Source of the DNA: Holacanthus passer
Taxonomy: Eukaryota > Chordata > Actinopteri > Pomacanthidae
Assembly: GCA_025331565.1 (NCBI GenBank)
Contig: JAFREQ010000046.1
Coordinates: 442,501 to 506,500, forward strand
Reading direction: 5' to 3'
Length of the DNA stretch: 64,000 bases
In this document: positions 58,062 through 64,000 of the stretch, one piece after another
How positions within the stretch are numbered: position 1 is the stretch's first letter
Layout: each line of letters opens with the position of its first letter
The notes under the pieces: model-generated
Told to the model about the DNA's origin: nothing
The model's input: the letters and a program-made list of their open reading frames with translations, nothing else
Database searches by the model: none
Made by a program: the position numbers and the translations under genes

Positions 58062-61000
58062 ATGGCGGAACCGACGGTTCGCGTGTCCGGGATCGTTCTG
58101 GCTTCTCTCATGTTCCAGCACGTGAACAGCGACTCAGATGTGGTGAGAAACACACTCACTAAAACCGGCCTGTTTTCAAATGGACTCTGGTTCGCGAGCG
58201 AGCTTCATGTTGAGGAGAAAAAGTGTGAAACAGAGCGGAAACAGTTTGATGTTTTTAACAAAGTTTAGGCTCATTAGTTCTTCGTTAACACTTTAACCAT
58301 CCAGGTTTCAGTCCAACTTTGTCTTTAATTGAAGCTAAAACTCCAAACATGATATTTGTGCAACTTTTTTAACCAAACTAAGGGTCAACAGTCCCGACAC
58401 ACCAGACTCCATTCAAAAAAATTCAGATTTAAAAGACAGACATTCTGATCAGCTGAAGACAGATAGTGAAATGTGAATGAATGCATTTTAACAGTCAGAC
58501 AGATCTGCTGGTGAATTCGGCAAATGTTTAAACCAACAACAGATTCTTTCCTGAGTCCGGTTCTAACTGGTTTTAGTGGATCTGCTGGTTTTCAGGAGGT
58601 TCACATGTGAATTTGTTCCATCGTCAAACAAACAGCTGGATTTCAAATGTATTCAACAGAGTCGAAATCCAGAAATATGTTTTATTCCGTTTTAGATCTG
58701 CAGCTCATGATCATTATTATTATTGATCAATCTGCTGATTCTTTTATTTTCTTATTCTGTAAAACATCAACAAATGTTTCCTTCAACCAAAAGTTCAAGA
58801 ACCCAAAAAATATTCAGTTTACAATCAAAGAAAAGAGCAAATTGTCTCATTTGAGAAGCTGGAGTCTGAGAATATTTGACAGAATTGACTGAAACAATTA
58901 ATCTATTGTCAGAGTAGTTAATTAGTTGCTGATCATTTTTCTGTGGATCAGTTAATCAATTAATCGTTTCAGCTTCATTCAGTTTTATCTCGTTAATCCA
59001 GTTTGTGTGATTATTATTTTCTGTTGTATTTTGTTTTCATGTTTTTCTGTCTTATATAAAACATCTTGAATTGTCTTGTTAAAGCCGCTGCTCTACTAAT
59101 AAAGTTAGTTATTCAAATGTTGAATAAATCAGCCCAGAGTCAAACACAAGCTATAATGTTCATTTTAAACATATAGTCACATATTAGCAGTTTAAAGGAC
59201 CGATTTTTCCTTCTGTCTCGTCACGTTGCAGGAAGGTCTGATCCTCGGAGAGAGTAAATTTGAAGAGCAGGTCACCATCAGCGACTCTCAGGCTGATCAC
59301 ATCCACATTGAGGAAATATACAGTGAGTCAAAGGTCACACGCGGTTTCACAGTCTCACTGCCACATGACGAAATATCTTTCTGTCTTCAACAGATGTCCA
59401 GAAGCACGTCGCCTGCCACGGACTCAACCAGTGAGTACGGGATCACATCTGATCTCAGACCAGGATCCTGTTCTTCCAATGTGGTTTAGCTGATCCAGGT
59501 TAACATGCTGTGTTTCCACACTTTGATCCCAGTTAACCAGTCAGATGTCAGCAGTTAACCAGTCAGATGTCAGCAGTTAACCAGTCAGATGTCACCAGTT
59601 AACCAGTCAGATGTCAGCAGTTCATGTGGTCAGTCCAGTGATGCTGGTGTGTGAGTGGTGGAGCTTCCCTGCGCTGTGAAAATGAAACCTCACTGAAGTC
59701 TCTTAAGAAGCAGCTTTAAATACATGAGCAGTTTTCAGTGACTTCTGCAGTGAATCTTTTAATAGTTTTATTGTTCAAATGACAAATTCATATTTTATTT
59801 ATTTAATGTCCAATTAAATGTCATGTTTATGTCTCAAACTATATTTGGTTTGTATTATATCATGTATAAATTGAGGCAAGTCTTCATGATCTAAAACCAG
59901 AACCAAGACATCCAGACCGGTGTGATGTCATCAACATGATAATCTGTCTGAGTTTCCACCTGTGAAGAACAGGAGCCTGATCGAACTGAATGTCTGCAGG
60001 TCACATGTTAACAGATCTGTTTGCAGATTCTACAACAGTGTTGGAGACGTGAACATGGACGCTGTGAAGAAACTCCTGGCAGACAATAAGCAGGTCAAAC
60101 ATCAAACTGCTCAACATTTGAAGAGTTGAACAGTGGATCTGAAACGTTCTGTTCCTCTGACTGAGCTGTGATGTGATTCACACCTGCAGGAGAGCGTGAT
60201 CGGTTGGTACCGACAGCGCAGGAACACAGATCAGCAGATGACCTTCAGAGAGAAGCTCGTCCACGAGAAGCTGAAGAGCGCTCTGTCCAACCCTCACATG
60301 ATCTTTGTGCTGCTGACGCCCAGCAAGCTAACGGCTCCAGGCTCAACTCACAGGATGGAGTACGCTGCCTTCAACTCCCGCAGCAGGTGACTGAGCCGCT
60401 CGCCTCACGAGTGTCACAGCGCTATCATTAACATGAGCTCCGCCTTCACCAGCTGCAACATTATAATCCAGTAATATTACATTTATTCTGAAATGGGCCA
60501 TTCCGTATAATGAGTACTTTTACTTTTGATACTTCAAGTAGACAGAATAGTTGGTGTCAACACTCTGACTGTCCTTCTTCCATCTCTGTTTATCCATGTT
60601 TTAAAGTCACTGTCTGATGTCTAATGGATGAAATGCTGTATTTGTTGTGCGAAGGCGCTTCATGAATGTTCCTGTGCTGGTCAACAACCTGGGTTTACTG
60701 GAGCAGCAGGCGTACTGGAAGGTGTCGGCTCCGTGCTCTGCAGCGGGTTATAACCTCACCATGAAGAAACACAGGTACGATCCTGCTCACAGTGAAGAGG
60801 ACGTTCACGTCACATCTGTGTCTCTGCTCGTGTGACCTTAGATTTCTTTCTTCTGTTCCAGCTCTAAATTCTTCTCCTCCAACGGGCTGCTGAGAGAAGT
60901 CAACGAAGTGAATAAAATGAATGATTCCCTGCAGTCAGAGCTGCAGGTGAGCAGTGATGCAGAGTGTGTTTTAACTTCCTGCTGCTTCACACACTCATTC

Positions 61001-61768
61001 TTTCAACCTCGGTGTTTAATGTGTTACGTGTTGTGTTGCTTTGATTCAACTGTGGCTGCTACAACAAAAGAATTTCCCAGTTGGGACAAATGAAGTACAT
61101 CTATCTGTCTGTCTATCTTTGTGTTTTATGTTGGACAGAAAACCTGCAGGGACGTGGAGGAGAGTGAACGTCTGGTCGAAACACTGCAGGCAGACGTTTC
61201 AGCTCTCAGGAGGAGACTGAGTGAGAAGAAGCAGAGCAGAGCAGGAAAAGGTTTGCGGCCGTCTTTATTATGTTATTATGTGTCTGAGTCTCATTAAATG
61301 CAGATAAAGAGAGCACCAGAGTCAGGTGATGAGCAGCGATGCAAAGTGATCTGATGTGCAGAATCTTTCCATTTGCTTCACTAGAATAGTATTTTCAATA
61401 GAAACCCTTCAGTCTGGTTCAGGACTCGATCATGATCTTTGCTCGTTTTCTGTCTGTTGGCAGCGTCAGACCAGGATCCACCTGAGCAGAAGAACAACCT
61501 GCTGCTCCACGAGGCCGTCAGAGCTCTGTTCGCCTGCTCGCCTCTCTTCCACACTCAGACTTTAACCCTGGAGGCGTTTCCTGTTCCTGACGAGTGCTGC
61601 CGCAGCGAGCAGGACGAAGACGTTTCCACATCAACACTGAAGCACTCGGACACAATAAACTGTCAGGAAACGGCCTCCCTGCTGCTTCCCAGCAGGACAA
61701 ACTCTCGGAAAAGGCCGAAAGAAGCGCAGCCGGCGAGGGAGAGGAAACGCAGGAAGACCAGCTCTTGA
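58062..61768 (+). CDS. abraxas1: BRCA1-A complex subunit Abraxas 1 (9 exons)
   Basis: Scaffold of the nuclear BRCA1-A complex (RAP80, BRCC36, BRE, MERIT40), which reads K63-linked ubiquitin at DNA breaks. Exons: 58062-58142, 59232-59322, 59394-59430, 60027-60093, 60190-60386, 60655-60774, 60862-60946, 61139-61250, 61464-61768. Phases join cleanly to 364 residues plus TGA (human 409). Residues 1 to about 200 form the MPN-type fold; the JAMM zinc ligands are absent, since GWYRQRRNTDQ (97-107) stands where active MPN proteins have GWYHSHP, as expected for the inactive Abraxas subunit that pairs with BRCC36. Residues about 205-260 are a charged, heptad-like coiled-coil segment. The tail has basic nuclear-localisation clusters RKRPK (345-349) and KRRK (358-361). 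The BRCA1-BRCT binding SPxF end of mammalian Abraxas is absent. The start ATG has A at -3 and G at +4. The donor after exon 4 (GTCAAA) is weak. Neighbour gpat3 diverges and mrps18c converges. Confidence 0.95.
59530..59625 (+). repeat. 22-bp tandem repeat in abraxas1 intron 3
   Basis: Four to five copies of GTTAACCAGTCAGATGTCA plus three bases. Each unit carries a branch-point-like TTAAC and several AG dinucleotides. The array is about 400 bp before exon 4, too far to be its usual acceptor region. Confidence 0.9.
60430..60550 (+). mobile_element. hAT-type MITE fragment in abraxas1 intron 5
   Basis: Contains CACCAGCTGCAACATTATAA, then TTCTGAAATGGGCCATTCCG and ATAATGAGTACTTTTACTTT, in the order known from the internal part of the common teleost MITE. 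Terminal repeats are not intact. Confidence 0.7.
61030..61125 (+). mobile_element. LINE 3' tail with (TCTG/TCTA) end in abraxas1 intron 7
   Basis: AAGAATTTCCCAGTTGGGAC is followed by AAATGAAGTACATCTATC and a short TCTGTCTATCT run. This is the typical 3' end of a fish non-LTR element, which ends in a short tandem repeat instead of poly(A). It is only the tail and stops about 15 bp before the exon 8 acceptor at 61138. Confidence 0.6.
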
Positions 61769-62692
61769 TGTGAAGAGAAGTTACCTGCTTTGTATTCATG
61801 GACCTGGTTTTTAATCACTTCTTTATGGTTGTTGGCTCGTTAACATTCAGCCCATTTTAACACAGTAACTACAGTTATGATGATAAACAGTTGTCACACA
61901 GCTGCTCAACTCCATTGACTTATTTGATATATTTTTGAGAATTGTTTAAAGATGTTCTTGTTTTCTGATAAAGATTTTTTGTTATTAATAGAAATTGAGT
62001 TGACAGTGACACTAGCAGCTCTGTGAGTTTAGCAGGTCTCATGTTCACCGTCTTATTTTCCTTTGCTAACATTAGCTAATCAGCAGTAAACACATTGAAT
62101 ACTTGAGTGACTGTACTTGGTTACTTTCCACCAGTGTTACTGTAAATAGCAGCTGTGATCCAGATGTGGTTCGATCAGCTGATCTGTTCTGGACAAACTG
62201 TTCTTCACTGATAAGATGATGTTTACTTTAGTTAGTTTGATAAATGAGCAGATTTCAGTCACCTGACCGTCGTCTCAGAGGAACCAAAGATTCATGATAC
62301 TGTTTTTAACCCACATCTGGTGTCTGAATTATCTTAAAAGGTTTTATTTACTGTTTAACCATGTTTCACTCATCACAGGCTGGATGTCTGAGAGCACCTG
62401 AGCAGTGACTTCTCACCTTCTCTGGTTGTTTCTTTTGAACCATTTTCAGACGTCTGAAGAGAGAAAAAACTGAACTGAACTAAAGTGTTTCACAGAAAAA
62501 AAAACGTAAGAGGAAAAACAGTTTTGTGAAGCAGAATTCAGCTGAATATTTCCTACCTTAATAATCCTCCTCTGACCTCCCACATGTGACCGACAGAACT
62601 AACTGAAGTTTGTACCTTGTGTAAAGAAACTGTTCTTGTGTGAAGCTGCAGGTGGAGGAAACACAAACCGACACGCAGCTCAGATGTGACAC
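61769..62692 (+). other. abraxas1: Inferred abraxas1 3' UTR
   Basis: AT-rich non-coding sequence after the abraxas1 stop codon. It includes GGTTACTTTCCACCAGTGTT at 62119-62138, a fragment of the MITE terminus found elsewhere here. There are no further coding exons, and I found no SPxF-encoding segment. Whether the transcript reaches the AATAAA at 62696 is inference. Confidence 0.4.
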
Positions 62693-62701
62693 TTTAATAA
62701 A
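62693..62701. terminator. Overlapping poly(A) signals for convergent mrps18c and abraxas1
   Basis: The nine bases TTTAATAAA read AATAAA on the plus strand (62696-62701) and ATTAAA on the minus strand (62698-62693). The minus signal lies 35 nt past the mrps18c stop codon, giving a very short 3' UTR. The plus signal lies about 930 nt after the abraxas1 stop; I saw no earlier canonical AATAAA on that strand. Use by either gene is inference. Confidence 0.45.
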
Positions 62702-62732
62702 CAAATAATGAGACGTTCAACACATTGATCCA

Positions 62733-63481
62733 CTAATCCAGATGTCTGATACCGCAGATGTTGGGATCCCTCATGAACTGTGGATGTTTGTGGGTCACCG
62801 ACATGAAACCTGGACGGACAAAGTTGTGCAGAGTGAAGTCAGGTCAGTTCATGTTTTAAAAACACAAACATTTCTGATTCTTAAATACGGCTCTTAAGGA
62901 AGAGACAGATTTACTGACGGGGATATTTTACAGTGAAAACATTTTATTCTATACTGAGATTCCTTGTTACTGTGATGGGCTACAGTCAGCTGATGATAAC
63001 ATTGTCCCACTGAACTGAGGGATTCTTTCAATGTGTTTTATAGTTTTGTTTCTGACCCTCTGTGGACTTTGAATGTGGATATAAAACATTTTGTAGAAGT
63101 TTCAAGGACACTTTCAAGTTTCACTAACGGCGTCATCAAAGTGCCAGAATCACTCGTACGATCCATCACACCTGTTGTTCACTGTTCACTTTCAGAATGA
63201 TATATTTTGGGTGAAACATCACTTTAAGAAAGATCTAAAGAAAACTCACCCATTGAATGAGCTTTCTTTATAGCTTTGGAGACTTCCTTCTGTTTTCTTC
63301 CACACAAACCTGTAAAATAAAAACAGAGACGACATGAATCTTTTCTTAATCAACAAAACACTTCAAACTGCTGACGATACAAACAGGAAATGATTCTGAT
63401 ACGCTTCCATGTTCAGCGCTCACCTGTGATGTGTCGACCATAAATTCTGCCTGTGTGAGGTGAGATGAACTGAGAGAGCAG
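62733..63481 (-). CDS. mrps18c: Mitochondrial ribosomal protein S18C, C-terminal exons (5' part off window)
   Basis: Nuclear-encoded component of the mitochondrial small ribosomal subunit, bS18 family. Three coding exons are visible in transcript order: 63481-63424 (begins LLSQFISPHTGRIYGRHIT), 63309-63250 (LCGRKQKEVSKAIKKAHSM) and 62809-62733 (FMSVTHKHPQFMRD..., ending in TAG). Phases agree (58 nt ending in phase 1, 60 nt, 77 nt) and acceptors and donors are canonical. The visible part is the bS18 core plus the C terminus; the IYGRHITGLCG segment is the family signature. The N-terminal exons, including the mitochondrial targeting sequence and the CILC region, were searched for at 63500-64000 and not found, so they should lie beyond 64000. 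The gene is tail to tail with abraxas1, as in human. Confidence 0.92.
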
Positions 63482-64000
63482 CTGTGAAGAAGACGGGTGT
63501 GAGTTAATACACTCAGTGATGTTATGTGTTATATAGTATCAGAGCTCGTATCACTTTATGCTTTCACTGACGTCTGAAGCTTCATGTCAGTTTCCCATGT
63601 CAAGAAAAAATTCGGGAAGTTCTGAGAGTGACTCTTTTATTGACAATATTTCTGTCACATTGTCACATTCACTGCTCTCAGATCAGCAGCTTAAGCACAT
63701 AAAAAGCCAGAAGTCAGAATTACCCACTAAAAATGAAATAATGTAGAGAATACTTACTAGTATTATTCTAGTTTATAGTTACAATTTGAGTTGTTTATGT
63801 CCATTTGCCAAACTGAAGCATCACTCATCCTCCTTGAAGGCTCCTCTCTTGTCAAACTGAAGCATGGTCTTAAAAACAGTTAAATCTCAGCTGATTTGAA
63901 AAGTTGAGCTATCACTTGTGTGATTTCTGTGACTAACCTGGATTCTTGGTGAATGTAAACGAGCTGACTGACAAGCTGTGAGCAGGTGTGTCTACATCAC
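63482..64000. other. mrps18c intron, no exon seen
   Basis: Upstream (minus strand) of the mrps18c exon at 63481. I looked for the CILC...VDYKN coding segment of the family on the minus strand and did not find it. The open frame at 63558-63746 on the plus strand resembles nothing I know. Confidence 0.5.

Noticed and set aside
59530..59625. Regular repeat considered as a CRISPR-like array
   Set aside because: Units are directly adjacent with no spacers, and the DNA is a vertebrate intron.

Overview
The window looks like nuclear DNA of a bony fish, most likely a percomorph teleost. The protein-coding part holds three vertebrate genes with short introns. The rest is dominated by (CA)n microsatellites, GC-biased minisatellites and decayed interspersed repeats of types familiar from teleost genomes. 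There are no operons, phage genes, CRISPR arrays or other prokaryotic features. Layout: about 49 kb with no recognisable gene (1-49143), then a compact three-gene cluster (49144-64000). The cluster is gpat3 on the minus strand (12 coding exons, 49144-56435), abraxas1 on the plus strand (9 exons, 58062-61768), and the last three coding exons of mrps18c on the minus strand (62733-63481; its 5' part lies beyond the window). The genes were recognised by joining exons at GT-AG boundaries with consistent phase: gpat3 gives 453 codons and abraxas1 gives 364. Their order and relative orientation match the human 4q21.23 block HELQ-MRPS18C-ABRAXAS1-GPAT3. The genes do not form one pathway. GPAT3 is an ER glycerol-3-phosphate acyltransferase that starts triacylglycerol synthesis, Abraxas1 is the scaffold of the nuclear BRCA1-A ubiquitin-recognition complex, and MRPS18C is a mitoribosomal small-subunit protein. 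gpat3 and abraxas1 are head to head across about 1.6 kb; abraxas1 and mrps18c are tail to tail. The gene-free 49 kb lies on the side of gpat3 which in mammals is the long desert leading to NKX6-1. It contains many 200-700 bp blocks of low-repeat sequence with homeodomain-type TAATTA/ATTAAT words, POU octamers and SOX/TCF-like words, separated by CpG-rich or repetitive DNA. I infer that it is a cis-regulatory landscape, possibly of an off-window nkx6.1; this rests on synteny and composition only, without alignments. Several large tandem arrays stand out: a GT/TTG minisatellite (22453-23335), a CTCCTG polypyrimidine array (34417-34923), an 11-bp CACACCCGACA array with higher-order structure (36296-37100), a G-rich array ending in telomere-like repeats (12140-12432), and a TTTCAGTGTG array in a gpat3 intron (54190-55006). 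They generate long spurious reading frames that are not genes. I see no previously undescribed protein system. The most interesting points are details of the gene cluster: no SPxF BRCA1-binding tail in Abraxas1, a 13-codon uORF whose stop overlaps the gpat3 start codon, gpat3 3' splice sites placed next to tandem repeats, an excess of GTCAG donors, CRE and YY1-like sites at the abraxas1 start, and an overlapping two-strand poly(A) signal between the convergent genes.
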